Counted from the first letter of the stretch, positions 26,569-34,233 are shown. The stretch is 43,058 nt of DNA from Deltaproteobacteria bacterium (GCA_019308925.1 JAFDHG010000010.1:1-43058), one strand, 5' to 3'. Numbers and translations: made by a program. Notes: generated from the letters alone by a model not told the origin.

Positions 26569-26928
26569 TTATTCTCCCTCTCTATGCTGGTGAAAAGATA
26601 CAAGCCACATTTTGTCATCTTTGAGCGTAAACTTTAAATAGACCTCACAACCCAAACGCTTACTTACCCATCTAAAAGCGAAGAGCTCGCAATCCTTAAT
26701 TTTGTCCTCATAAGAACGTTGCGGAGGTCTTTGCCCTGCATAATCAGGCGGCGTTATTTCATTCAATACCTCATAAAGGACATTTTCAATATCTTCGATA
26801 AGGTGGCCTAGTTCCAAGGCATCGGCAGCAATGGAGACTGGATCTACAATACCAATGCGATCTTCTAATACTGCTTCCCTTGCCTGTCTGATCTTGTTGT
26901 TAAGTTCCTTATGAGAAGGTCTTTTCAT
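26569..26928 (-). CDS. putative toxin, MqsR-like C-terminal half
   Basis: 119 residues, first gene of a two-gene operon with the Panacea antitoxin. The C-terminal stretch GCEVYLKFTLKDDKMWLVSFHQ matches the core of MqsR (GQVYLKITV...VSF), an mRNA-cleaving RelE-fold toxin, in both sequence and position. The first 60 residues (EAVLEDRIGIVDPVSIAADALELGHLIEDIENVLYEVL) are helical and unlike MqsR. Because the partner carries an MqsA-like N-terminus, a divergent MqsR-type ribonuclease is the best guess. This assignment rests on motif resemblance and gene order only. Confidence 0.6.
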   Translation of the reverse strand: MKRPSHKELNNKIRQAREAVLEDRIGIVDPVSIAADALELGHLIEDIENVLYEVLNEITPPDYAGQRPPQRSYEDKIKDCELFAFRWVSKRLGCEVYLKFTLKDDKMWLVSFHQHREGE

Positions 26929-27077
26929 TTAAAGTATGGTATCAATTGATGCCTTTGTCAAGCACTTTTTGCCTTTTTATATCACTTTAGCTCTTTTATG
27001 CCACTTCCAACATACTGAGCATTAAAAAACCTTTAGTTTGCAGTAAGTTATCGATTTACTCGCTTTTTATAAAAATC

Positions 27078-27120
27078 ATGCCAGAAAACCCACAAGCTTG
27101 CTTGTGGGATGAAATGGCAT
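27078..27120 (-). terminator. nested hairpin terminator of the small membrane protein gene
   Basis: On the minus strand CCCACAAG, CAAG loop, CTTGTGGG is followed by TTTT. ATGCCA/TGGCAT (27115-27120 and 27078-27083) can pair outside it. A second hairpin with the same CAAG loop, ACCGAG/CTCGGT, lies at 27168-27183, just after the gene's stop. The 26929-27189 gap contains nothing else I recognise. Confidence 0.5.
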
Positions 27121-27189
27121 CCTTACAAAGCAGGGTTTTTAGGGGACGGCGATTAGCGGAAGAAGCAACCGAGCTTGCTCGGTGGTAGT

Positions 27190-27411
27190 TCACTTATTTT
27201 TGAGTGCAATAAAGATGGCCAAGGCGATTGCTATAATACCAACTGAATATGATAAAGCTGTAATAGGATTGCCAGACCAAAGACTACATATAATTTTTTT
27301 CCACCATGCCTTACCCCAAAGGGAATCGGGACATCCTAATTTGTCTCCCCAAAAATTTATAGCTAAGGCAACCGCTGCTAATGCAAGAACGATCCTTTGA
27401 TAAATATTCAT
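27190..27411 (-). CDS. small two-helix membrane protein of unknown function
   Basis: 73 residues starting MNIYQRIVLALAAVALAINFWG. The ATG at 27411 follows AAAGGAAG; a longer in-frame start at 27453 has no such site. There are two hydrophobic segments, near the N-terminus (IVLALAAVALAINF) and the C-terminus (GIIAIALAIFIAL), separated by a Trp/Cys/Lys-rich loop with two cysteines (LGCPDSLWGKAWWKKIICSLW). I do not recognise a family. It belongs to the accessory block downstream of tRNA-Arg. Confidence 0.55.
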   Translation of the reverse strand: MNIYQRIVLALAAVALAINFWGDKLGCPDSLWGKAWWKKIICSLWSGNPITALSYSVGIIAIALAIFIALKNK

Positions 27412-27647
27412 ACCGTCACTTCCTTTCCCCCCAAAATAGGGAGGCCGGGTCACCAGGTGGATGGTAGAAGAGAGGTTTAACGCATCTCCTCAATCTCGGA
27501 TCGCCGGCCAAGCTGTTGATAAAAAAGCCCCTCTTCAATTTCCCAATTTAACCATAGCACGGCAAGGGGGAAATGTCATCGTCTGATATCCCTTGACCCC
27601 TCATTGCTTTTCTGCTAGCATTTTTTATCGGAAGTATCGAAAACAAG

Positions 27648-28112
27648 GTGAAAAAAGGCTCATTGAAAGATAAAGAGATGATGGAGATGGCCATAGAGGA
27701 GGCCCTCAAGGCCTCGCAAGAGGGAGAGGTCCCTGTGGGTGCGGTCTTGGTCAGGGAAGGCGAGGTCTTGGCCAAGGAGCACAACCGTTCCCTTTCCCTC
27801 AACGATCCCACTGCCCACGCCGAGATCTTGGTCCTACGCGAGGGGGCCTCAAGGGTAGGAAATTACCGCCTGAATGGATGTGAGCTCTATGTTACCATTG
27901 AGCCCTGTCCTATGTGTGCCGGGGCCATTTTACATAGCCGGCTGGCCCGCCTCATCTTCGGGGCGAGGGACGAAAAGGCAGGAGCGGTAGAATCCCTCTA
28001 TCGCCTGCTGAACGATCCGAGGCTGAACCATCGGGTCCAAGTGACCGAGGGTGTGCTGGCCGAGCGTTGTAAGGAGATAGTACAGGCATTTTTCCAACTT
28101 CGGAGGGAATAG
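27648..28112 (+). CDS. tadA: tRNA-specific adenosine deaminase
   Basis: 154 residues, the zinc enzyme that deaminates A34 to inosine in tRNA-Arg(ACG) so that it reads CGU, CGC and CGA. The active site is complete: HAE in DPTAHAEILVLREGA (zinc His and proton-shuttling Glu), and PCPMCAGAI with the two zinc cysteines; VPVGAVLV is typical of the N-terminus. I kept the GTG at 27648, but ATGs ten codons later are possible starts. The stop lies two bases before tRNA-Ser(CGA), so the tRNA may be processed from a tadA transcript. Its substrate tRNA-Arg(ACG) is encoded 3.7 kb upstream. Confidence 0.96.
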   Translation: MKKGSLKDKEMMEMAIEEALKASQEGEVPVGAVLVREGEVLAKEHNRSLSLNDPTAHAEILVLREGASRVGNYRLNGCELYVTIEPCPMCAGAILHSRLARLIFGARDEKAGAVESLYRLLNDPRLNHRVQVTEGVLAERCKEIVQAFFQLRRE

Positions 28113-28114
28113 CA

Positions 28115-28207
<93 letters not shown>

Positions 28208-28209
28208 AG

Positions 28210-28230
28210 AAATTTAGCAAAGCTAAATTT
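28210..28230 (+). repeat. A/T-rich hairpin after tRNA-Ser(CGA)
   Basis: AAATTTAGC, AAA, GCTAAATTT: a perfect 9-bp stem. The following 60 bases (GGCTTATAGCAATGAGCTTTTAGCTGG...) align with the tail after tRNA-Ser(GGA). Confidence 0.55.
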
Positions 28231-28293
28231 CACTCTTGGCTTATAGCAATGAGCTTTTAGCTGGAGGATTTCATTGCCGCCCTGCTGTAAATT

Positions 28294-28650
28294 ATGAAAT
28301 TTAGATTCAAGAATTTTAGGGCTTACCAGGAAGCTAAGGATTATTGCAAGTTTTGCCGGGACGTCATTGAAAGATATGTTGAGAAAAAGGGCAAGGGGCT
28401 TACAAACCAATTGGAAAGGGCTTTAAATTCCATTGTGCTTAATATTGCCGAGGGATCGGCTGACAATTCCGACGCTGAGTTTGCCCGGTTTTTGAGCATC
28501 TCGATTAGATCGGCCTACGAATCGGTGGCCGGATTTGATCTTGCAACGCTCTACAGGTATATTGATGAAGATTTAAACCAAGAGATTGAGGATAAGGCAC
28601 ATAATCTTGTAAAGCAACTTTCTTTATTTCGCAACAAACTGAAAAAATGA
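28294..28650 (+). CDS. four-helix-bundle protein (23S rRNA intervening-sequence family)
   Basis: 118 residues with the family pattern: FKNFRAYQEAKDYCKFC at the start, then LTNQLERALNSIVLNIAEGSADNSDAEFARFLSISIRSAYESVAGFDLA in the middle. Proteins of this family were first found encoded within intervening sequences of 23S rRNA genes and fold as pentameric four-helix bundles; their function is not established. Here it lies between tRNA-Ser(CGA) and tRNA-Ser(GGA), enclosed by the repeated tRNA flanking modules, which suggests insertion into a duplicated tRNA segment. The ATG at 28294 has no evident ribosome-binding site. Confidence 0.9.
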   Translation: MKFRFKNFRAYQEAKDYCKFCRDVIERYVEKKGKGLTNQLERALNSIVLNIAEGSADNSDAEFARFLSISIRSAYESVAGFDLATLYRYIDEDLNQEIEDKAHNLVKQLSLFRNKLKK

Positions 28651-28681
28651 TGTTACGTGCCAAGAGCTATAAGCCAATTAT

Positions 28682-28700
28682 ATTCCCGCATAAGCGGAAT
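28682..28700. repeat. hairpin upstream of tRNA-Ser(GGA)
   Basis: ATTCC(C)GC, ATAA, GCGGAAT: a 7-bp stem with one bulged C, three bases before the tRNA. It is of the same type as 22504-22522 and 22811-22830. Confidence 0.4.
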
Positions 28701-28703
28701 CCC

Positions 28704-28796
28704 GGAGAGATGCCCGAGCTGGCCGAAGGGGCACGACTGGAAATCGTGTGTACCGGGAAACCGGTACCGAGGGTTCGAATCCCTCTCTCTCCGCCA
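28704..28796 (+). tRNA. tRNA-Ser(GGA)
   Basis: The acceptor GGAGAGA pairs with TCTCTCC, with encoded CCA. The anticodon loop CTGGAAA gives GGA. The long variable arm is GTACCGG-GAAA-CCGGTAC. With UGA, GCU and CGA it completes the usual set of tRNA-Ser species in about 6 kb. Confidence 0.95.
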
Positions 28797-28797
28797 G

Positions 28798-28820
28798 AAA
28801 ATTGAGCAAGGCTCAATTTT
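28798..28820 (+). repeat. A/T-rich hairpin after tRNA-Ser(GGA)
   Basis: AAAATTGAGC, AAG, GCTCAATTTT: a perfect 10-bp stem whose inner bases differ from the other two copies on both arms. Confidence 0.55.
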
Positions 28821-28936
28821 ACTCGTAGCTTATAACGATGAGCTTTTGGCTGGTGGTTTTTGTTACCAGTATGTTGTAACCTAAGAATATCGGCGAGAGT
28901 GCCTTATGCAGGACTCTGCGTCTATCAATAGCCAGT

Positions 28937-29042
28937 ATTGATAGCTGGGTCCTGCGCATTGGAGGGTTGCAAACCCCGTCAGGTCCGGGAGGAAGCAGCG
29001 GTAGTAACCTTATCTGGTGTCGCAGTAAACCTAGCTATCAAT
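28937..29042 (+). ncRNA. ffs: signal recognition particle RNA, small (4.5S) type
   Basis: The conserved SRP domain IV is visible as GTTGCAAACCCCGTCAGG and CCGGGAGGAAGCAGCGGTA. The ends ATTGATAGCTGGGT and ACCTAGCTATCAAT pair to close a single hairpin of about 106 bases, the small bacterial form without an Alu domain. It binds Ffh and directs ribosomes to the membrane. It stands upstream of dnaX, a common bacterial arrangement, and is followed by its own terminator. Confidence 0.93.
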
Positions 29043-29052
29043 AGTGGCTGTT

Positions 29053-29079
29053 GGGTGGCAGGGAGCTACCCTGCCACCC
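29053..29079 (+). terminator. terminator of the SRP RNA
   Basis: GGGTGGCAGGG, loop AGCTA, CCCTGCCACCC, then CTTTCCT. A perfect 11-bp stem directly after the SRP RNA. Confidence 0.85.
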
Positions 29080-29165
29080 CTTTCCTATTAAGTATGGATT
29101 TTCAATCTATGTGGATCTTCCCCAATTTAGTTGGTGGAGTTGAGAGGATTAAAGGGGTCAAAATG

Positions 29166-29289
29166 AAGGGTTTTAGGATTCCAGGATTCTAGGGCTTGCG
29201 GCGAGCTCAGCCGAGCGGTTCTAGTGTATTTCACTCGACCACTGGACCCCTTGGCCCCTGGAACCCTGGATCTATTGGCCCCTGGAACC
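29166..29289. repeat. palindromic element made of tandem 8-bp units (copy C)
   Basis: The left arm (29166-29197) is AAGGGTTT, TAGGATTC, CAGGATTC, TAGGGCTT. The right arm (29242-29289) is six units CTGGACCC, CTTGGCCC, CTGGAACC, CTGGATCT, ATTGGCCC, CTGGAACC, the reverse complement of the same NAGGRTTC consensus. The central spacer (about 44 bases) holds smaller inverted repeats, e.g. AGTG/CACT. With copies at 2103-2234 and 9141-9225 it forms a dispersed family. It lies between the SRP RNA terminator and dnaX. Confidence 0.7.
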
Positions 29290-29344
29290 CTATGAGATGA
29301 ATCCCTGGGCACTTTTTAACGGCTTTTTTGGAGATTAACCACTT

Positions 29345-31021
29345 ATGCCTTACCTTGTCCTGGCAAGAAAATGGCGACCGCAGATATTTGAAGAACTGGT
29401 GGGTCAGGACCATGTAACCAAGACCCTCCAAAACGCCATCTCTACCAGCAGATTGGCCCATGCCTTCCTATTTACCGGGCCCAGGGGGGTGGGGAAGACC
29501 TCGGCGGCCAGGATATTGGCCAAGGCGGTGAATTGCCAACAGGGTCCCACTCCAAGGCCATGTAACCAATGTGAGAACTGTAAAGAGATAGCTAACACCA
29601 ACTCTATCGATGTGTTGGAGATCGACGGGGCATCCAATACTGGGGTGGACAATGTGCGAGAACTTCGGGAGAACGTCAAGTACCTACCGGGCAAAAGCAA
29701 GTACAAGATCTACATCATCGATGAGGTCCATATGCTCTCCACCAGCGCCTTCAATGCCCTGTTGAAGACCTTAGAGGAGCCACCTCCCCATGTCCTGTTC
29801 ATCTTTGCCACCACGGAACCCCATAAGATCCCCCTTACCATACTCTCCCGTTGTCAGAGGTTTGACTTCAAGAGAGTCCCCTTAGCCCTGATCTTTGAAA
29901 AGCTGAAAGAGATTGCGATTGCCGAAGGAGTGAGGATAAGCGATGATACCTTGATGCTCATCGCCCGTGAGGCAGAGGGGAGCATGAGGGATGCCCAGAG
30001 CCTCCTCGATCAGGCCATCTCCTATGGGGGAGAGGAGGTAAAGGGAGAGGATGTCTTAGACCTGCTGGGAATAACAGATCGAAAGATACTTTTTGACATC
30101 TCCGCTGCCATCATCCAAGGAGATGCAAAAACGTGCCTGTATCTTGTAGATGAACTTTATAAAATCGGTTATGATCTTGGGCAGTTTTGCAAAGATCTCC
30201 TGAACCATTTTCGAAACCTCCTGGTGGTGAAGATAGAAGGGGGAGAAAGCCCCATCTTAAATGTACCTGATCATGAGGCCAATGACCTTTTGGATCAGGC
30301 AGCGGGGGTGGGTTTTGAGGATCTGTACAGGTGGTTTCAGATCCTTTTGAAGGGAGAAGAGTTGATGGCCCGCAGCCCCTTCCCCAAGGTCGTCTTGGAA
30401 ATGACTTTGGTGGAGATGGCGCGCCTCAGGTCTTTGCTCCCTGCAGAAGAGATCTTATCAAGGGTGGAGAGGTTAGAGGGCGCCCTCTCCCAAGGGATAG
30501 AGGGGGCAGAAGGGCCTCCCCTTGGACCAGTGGAGCAAAGGGAAGGTGGGCGAGTAAAGCAGGAGAATCTGCAAGACACCCCCACTGTGCAGCAAATGGG
30601 AAGGGAATTAGGGCAGGAAGACCTGGGGCAATGGGAGGACTTTCTTAAATTTTTGCGGGGTGAGAATCCCATCCTTGCCTCCTTTTTAAATCAGGGACGT
30701 CCTGTGCGCCTGGATGATTCTTCCATGGAGATAGGGTTCGCCAGGGGCTCCTTCGCCCTTGACAGGGTCTCCGAACCCGGTACTTTGAAGTCATTGGAGG
30801 AAGTATCCCAGCGCTATTTCAAAAAAGAGGTGAAGGTAAAGATTACATCCATAGACCCTACTGGCAAGGCAAATGGAGATCCAAATACTTTGGCTCAAGA
30901 TGAAGAGACCGATTTGACGAGGCACCTGAAAAAGGAGGCCCTGGCGAACCCCGTTGTAAAGGAGGTTGTTGAGATCTTTAAGGGGCGGATAGTTGGGGTT
31001 AAGGTAAAAGAGGGGTCTTGA
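29345..31021 (+). CDS. dnaX: DNA polymerase III subunits gamma/tau
   Basis: 558 residues, the clamp-loader ATPase. It begins MPYLVLARKWRPQIFEELVGQDHV, with Walker A GPRGVGKTSAARILAK (about 45-60), the zinc site NCQQG...CNQCENC (about 64-79), Walker B IIDEVHMLS and the sensor/arginine-finger SRCQRFDF. The region after about 370 is the variable tau extension that binds polymerase and helicase. It heads a dnaX-ybaB-recR operon. No E. coli-like frameshift signal (A AAA AAG plus stem) is convincing. The start ATG at 29345 has only GGAGATT upstream. Confidence 0.97.
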   Translation: MPYLVLARKWRPQIFEELVGQDHVTKTLQNAISTSRLAHAFLFTGPRGVGKTSAARILAKAVNCQQGPTPRPCNQCENCKEIANTNSIDVLEIDGASNTGVDNVRELRENVKYLPGKSKYKIYIIDEVHMLSTSAFNALLKTLEEPPPHVLFIFATTEPHKIPLTILSRCQRFDFKRVPLALIFEKLKEIAIAEGVRISDDTLMLIAREAEGSMRDAQSLLDQAISYGGEEVKGEDVLDLLGITDRKILFDISAAIIQGDAKTCLYLVDELYKIGYDLGQFCKDLLNHFRNLLVVKIEGGESPILNVPDHEANDLLDQAAGVGFEDLYRWFQILLKGEELMARSPFPKVVLEMTLVEMARLRSLLPAEEILSRVERLEGALSQGIEGAEGPPLGPVEQREGGRVKQENLQDTPTVQQMGRELGQEDLGQWEDFLKFLRGENPILASFLNQGRPVRLDDSSMEIGFARGSFALDRVSEPGTLKSLEEVSQRYFKKEVKVKITSIDPTGKANGDPNTLAQDEETDLTRHLKKEALANPVVKEVVEIFKGRIVGVKVKEGS

Positions 31022-31039
31022 TCATGAGGAGGTGGTGAG

Positions 31040-31354
31040 ATGAGCAAGGGGTTGGGGGATTTGATGAAACAGGCCCAAAAGCTGCAGGCTAAGATGATGG
31101 AGGTCCAGGAAGAACTGGCGACAAAGACGGTGGAGACCACAGCAGGGGGGGGCATGGTCACGGTGGTGGTCAATGGTAAGCAGCAGATATTGTCCATTAA
31201 GATAGATCCGGAGGTGGTAGATCGCCAGGAGATAGAGATGCTTCAGGACCTGATCGTCGCCGCGATGAATGAAGGGATAAGGAGGTCGCAGGAGATGTTG
31301 GCCGAGGAGATGAAGAAGATAACGGGTGGCCTGGCCATCCCAGGTTTGATCTAA
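31040..31354 (+). CDS. ybaB: YbaB/EbfC nucleoid-associated protein
   Basis: 104 residues. [28 protein letters not shown] is the N-terminal helix of the tweezer-shaped dimer, followed by a strand [23 protein letters not shown]. It binds DNA without strong sequence specificity. It stands 18 bases after dnaX and is followed one base later by recR, the conserved operon. The ribosome-binding site GAGGTGGTGAG precedes the ATG at 31040. Confidence 0.95.
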   Translation: MSKGLGDLMKQAQKLQAKMMEVQEELATKTVETTAGGGMVTVVVNGKQQILSIKIDPEVVDRQEIEMLQDLIVAAMNEGIRRSQEMLAEEMKKITGGLAIPGLI

Positions 31355-31355
31355 T

Positions 31356-31955
31356 ATGTCCACTTATGCCCCAGCAGTAGAAGCTCTGATAACTGAGCTT
31401 TCCAAGCTCCCGGGTATCGGTAAGAAGACCGCTACAAGGCTCGCCTTTCATATACTCCGTTCATCTAAGGAAGACGCCCAGGCCTTAGCGGGGAGTATCC
31501 TGCGGGTGAAGGAGAGGATAGGGCTCTGCCGGATCTGTTTTAATATCGCTGAAGGAGAGGTGTGCAGTATTTGCAGCAACCACCAGAGGGATCATTCTCT
31601 CTTGTGTGTGGTAGAGGAACCGAATGACCTCATGGCCATAGAGGCAGCAGGGATATTTCGAGGGGTCTACCATGTGCTGCACGGGGTCATATCCCCTTTG
31701 GATGGGGTGGGACCGCGGGAGTTGAAGATAGAGGAACTCTTGCAGAGATTGAAACAAGGCGGGGTCGCAGAGGTCATCTTGGCTACTAACCCTACAGTAG
31801 AGGGTGATGCCACCTCCCTTTACCTCGCCAAGGTCATCAAGCCCTTTGGAATAAAGGTAACCCGCATTGCTCAGGGGATACCGGCAGGGGGGGACATCGA
31901 GTATGTGGATGGAAAGACCATGAGCAAATCCCTGGATGGAAGGAGGGAGATGTAA
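31356..31955 (+). CDS. recR: recombination mediator protein RecR
   Basis: 199 residues, the usual length. The helix-hairpin-helix ALITELSKLPGIGKKTATRLAFHIL is followed by the zinc finger CRICFNIAEGEVCSIC (about 58-73), the TOPRIM domain LLCVVEEPNDLMAIEAAGIFRGVYHVLHG, and the C-terminal Walker B-like segment ending at IEYVDGKTMSKSL. With RecO/RecF it loads RecA on gapped DNA. Last gene of the dnaX operon. Confidence 0.97.
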   Translation: MSTYAPAVEALITELSKLPGIGKKTATRLAFHILRSSKEDAQALAGSILRVKERIGLCRICFNIAEGEVCSICSNHQRDHSLLCVVEEPNDLMAIEAAGIFRGVYHVLHGVISPLDGVGPRELKIEELLQRLKQGGVAEVILATNPTVEGDATSLYLAKVIKPFGIKVTRIAQGIPAGGDIEYVDGKTMSKSLDGRREM

Positions 31956-32091
31956 AGACCTTTACAAGTTATCTTATTCAGGGCAATGAGCAAAAAAGTT
32001 GCGGAAATATCAGAGAACAACAAATCTGAAAGGCTTTTCACTAATATGATTACGTTTTAACAAAGGTAGGTGAAAACAAAAAATTTTTTTA

Positions 32092-32129
32092 TTGACTTTT
32101 TGGTGAATCAACGTTAACGTTAACATTAA
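32092..32129 (+). promoter_or_regulatory. por operon promoter with overlapping palindromic operator
   Basis: TTGACT (32092-32097), a 17-base spacer, then TAACGT (32115-32120). GTTAACGTTAAC (32113-32124) is a perfect 12-base palindrome overlying the -10 region and resembles LacI-family operators with a central CG. The rest of the 31956-32215 gap is A/T-rich and holds no gene I can see. No regulator gene is adjacent. Confidence 0.5.
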
Positions 32130-32215
32130 ATAGGCTTTCAAAGATTGGAGGCAGAGTTCGCATAAATTTTTGGCAATAGTTGCCCATCTAACAGTTGAGA
32201 GAGAATGGGGAAAGA

Positions 32216-32764
32216 ATGATTGAGATAAGGCTTCATGGCAGGGGAGGGCAGGGGGCGGTCACCTCGGCGGAATTGTTGGCCTTGGCCGCCATCAAAGAGG
32301 GGAAATATGCCCAGGCCTTTCCGAGCTTTGGCCCGGAGAGGAGAGGGGCACCGGTGGTGGCCTTTTGTCGGATAAGTGATGAGAAAATTAAGGTTAGGTC
32401 CGTTATCTACCAACCCGATATCGTCTTGGTATTGGACCCTAGTATTCTGCGCTTGGTTGATGTTGCCAATGGTCTGAAAGCAGAAGGGATTTTGGTAACC
32501 AATACCCGGTTTTCTCCCGAAGAGATCAAGAAGGAGTTGGGAATACAGACGAGGTTGGCGACAGTGGATGCCACAAGGATTGCCAGGGAGGAGCTGGGGC
32601 TGCCCATCACCAATACTACCATGCTGGGGGCCTTGCTCAGGGCGGCGGAGGTGGCGGACAAGGGATCGATGATCGAGCCCTTACAAGAGAGATTTGGAAG
32701 GTTGGCCGAGAAAAACATCAAGGCCCTTGAGAGGGCCTACAATGAAACCAAGATATTGGAATAA
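32216..32764 (+). CDS. porG: pyruvate:ferredoxin oxidoreductase, gamma subunit
   Basis: 182 residues. It opens with MIEIRLHGRGGQGAVTSAELLALAA (the GRGGQG motif of the gamma domain), then AFPSFGPERRGAPVVAFCRIS. The gamma domain helps bind coenzyme A in this enzyme family. The ATG at 32216 follows GGGGAAAG; an in-frame TTG at 32195 is a weaker choice. It is the first gene of a seven-gene operon with gaps of 15 bases or fewer through 38317. Confidence 0.93.
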   Translation: MIEIRLHGRGGQGAVTSAELLALAAIKEGKYAQAFPSFGPERRGAPVVAFCRISDEKIKVRSVIYQPDIVLVLDPSILRLVDVANGLKAEGILVTNTRFSPEEIKKELGIQTRLATVDATRIAREELGLPITNTTMLGALLRAAEVADKGSMIEPLQERFGRLAEKNIKALERAYNETKILE

Positions 32765-32775
32765 GGGGGACAGAA

Positions 32776-33069
32776 GTGGCTAAGCCAGAGGACGAAATCA
32801 CCTGGAGGGACCTCAATGTAGGTTACGTAGTTGATGAACCAGGAAATGCCAGTATCTACCGCACCGGAGATTGGAGGTCGCAGCGGCCTGTGTACGATAA
32901 GGAACGATGCATTAAATGTGGCACCTGTTACATCTACTGTCCGGATATGGCCATCAAGATTTTAAAAGATGGGTATATTGAGCACGACCTCTATTACTGC
33001 AAAGGGTGCGGGATATGCGCTGAAGAGTGTCCTACAGGGGCCATCACCATGGTAGAGGAGGAAGAGTAA
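32776..33069 (+). CDS. porD: pyruvate:ferredoxin oxidoreductase, delta subunit (2 x [4Fe-4S] ferredoxin)
   Basis: 97 residues from a GTG at 32776. Two CxxCxxCxxxC(P) clusters, CIKCGTCYIYCPDMAIK (about 48-64) and CKGCGICAEECPTGAI (about 75-90), carry electrons out of the enzyme. The N-terminal 40 residues (ITWRDLNVGYVVDEPGNA) are typical of PorD. The stop is immediately followed by the porA start. Confidence 0.95.
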   Translation: MAKPEDEITWRDLNVGYVVDEPGNASIYRTGDWRSQRPVYDKERCIKCGTCYIYCPDMAIKILKDGYIEHDLYYCKGCGICAEECPTGAITMVEEEE

Positions 33070-34233
33070 ATGGCAACCAGGATAGGAATGGAGGTCTCCA
33101 TTGCTGCGGCAGAGGCGGTGAAGCAGGCGAATGTAGATATCATTGCCGCATATCCTATAACCCCTCAGACCCACATTGTGGAACACCTCTCCGAGTTGGT
33201 GAACAATGGTGAGCTGGATGCTGAGTTTGTCCCTGTGGAGTCCGAGCACTCGGCCATGAGTGTATGCTCAGGCAGTTCAGCCGTCGGGGCCAGGACCTTT
33301 ACCTGCACCAGCTCCCAAGGGTTGGCCTTGATGAGTGAGATCGTCTATGCTGTTTCGTCTCTCAGGCTACCCATGTTGATGATTCTGGCCAATAGATCCC
33401 TTAACAGCCCCTTGAGTATATGGAACGATCACTCCGACGTGATGTCCATCAGGGATTGTGGATGGATCCAGCTTTTTGTGGACAACGGACAAGAGGTCTA
33501 TGACCACGTCTTTATCGGATTTCGGGTGGCCGAGGATAGAAATGTCCTGACCCCCTTTATCATAAACCTAGATGGCTTTGTCCTCACGCATGTTATTGAG
33601 CCCATTGAGATGCTGGATCAAAAGGTAGTGGATCGTTACCTACCCCCATATCAGCCCCTTTACCGCTTGCACCCAGATCATCCTGTGAGCATGGGTTGTT
33701 TCGGTCCTCCTGTCCTCTTCACCGAGGCTAAAAAGGCTCAGGATGAGGCCATGAACAAGACCATGCCGTACATTATCCAGGGATGGCAAGAGTTTGGAGA
33801 TTTGACCGGGAGATACTATCACCCCGTAGAAACACACGAAACAGAGGAGGCCAAGATCATCGTTGTTACACAGGGGAGTCTGGGTGAGACGGCTTCTATT
33901 GCCATCGATACGATGAGAGAAGAGGATGAGCCTGTGGGGCTGGTGAAAATAAGACTATGGCGCCCGTTTCCCTTTGAGGAGTTCGAAGAAGCTGTCAAGG
34001 GGGCAGAACTGCTGGTGGTAATGGACCGGGCCATATCCTATGGAGGACCAGGAGGTCCCTTGGCTGGGGAGATTAGGTCTGCCCTCTACCATCAAGAGAG
34101 ACACCCACGGGTAGTGAACTTTATCATCGGGTTAGGAGGCCGTGATGTAGCCCCTGATGACTTTGCGCAGATGGTCCAGCAGGCCAAGGCAAGGCCCGGT
34201 GAGTGGTATGAGATATACGGAGTGAGGGAATAA
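33070..34233 (+). CDS. porA: pyruvate:ferredoxin oxidoreductase, alpha subunit
   Basis: 387 residues. It has AAYPITPQTHIVEHLSELV at the N-terminus, EHSAMSVCSGSSAVGARTFTCTSSQGLALMSE, and NRSLNSPLSIWNDHSDVM, a segment strongly associated with pyruvate rather than 2-oxoglutarate or ketoisovalerate enzymes. It contributes to the TPP pocket together with PorB, and catalyses pyruvate + CoA to acetyl-CoA + CO2 with reduced ferredoxin. The last base of its stop codon is shared with the first base of the porB ATG. Confidence 0.95.
   Translation: MATRIGMEVSIAAAEAVKQANVDIIAAYPITPQTHIVEHLSELVNNGELDAEFVPVESEHSAMSVCSGSSAVGARTFTCTSSQGLALMSEIVYAVSSLRLPMLMILANRSLNSPLSIWNDHSDVMSIRDCGWIQLFVDNGQEVYDHVFIGFRVAEDRNVLTPFIINLDGFVLTHVIEPIEMLDQKVVDRYLPPYQPLYRLHPDHPVSMGCFGPPVLFTEAKKAQDEAMNKTMPYIIQGWQEFGDLTGRYYHPVETHETEEAKIIVVTQGSLGETASIAIDTMREEDEPVGLVKIRLWRPFPFEEFEEAVKGAELLVVMDRAISYGGPGGPLAGEIRSALYHQERHPRVVNFIIGLGGRDVAPDDFAQMVQQAKARPGEWYEIYGVRE

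Noticed and set aside
28657-28884. Plus-strand ORF of 75 codons over tRNA-Ser(GGA)
   Set aside because: Most of it is the tRNA itself and its flanking hairpins; no protein-like features.
30815-30905. Possible -1 frameshift site in dnaX (run of six A's) giving a gamma-like product
   Set aside because: The heptamer is C AAA AAA in the reading frame, not A AAA AAG, and no stem or upstream Shine-Dalgarno stimulator is clear.
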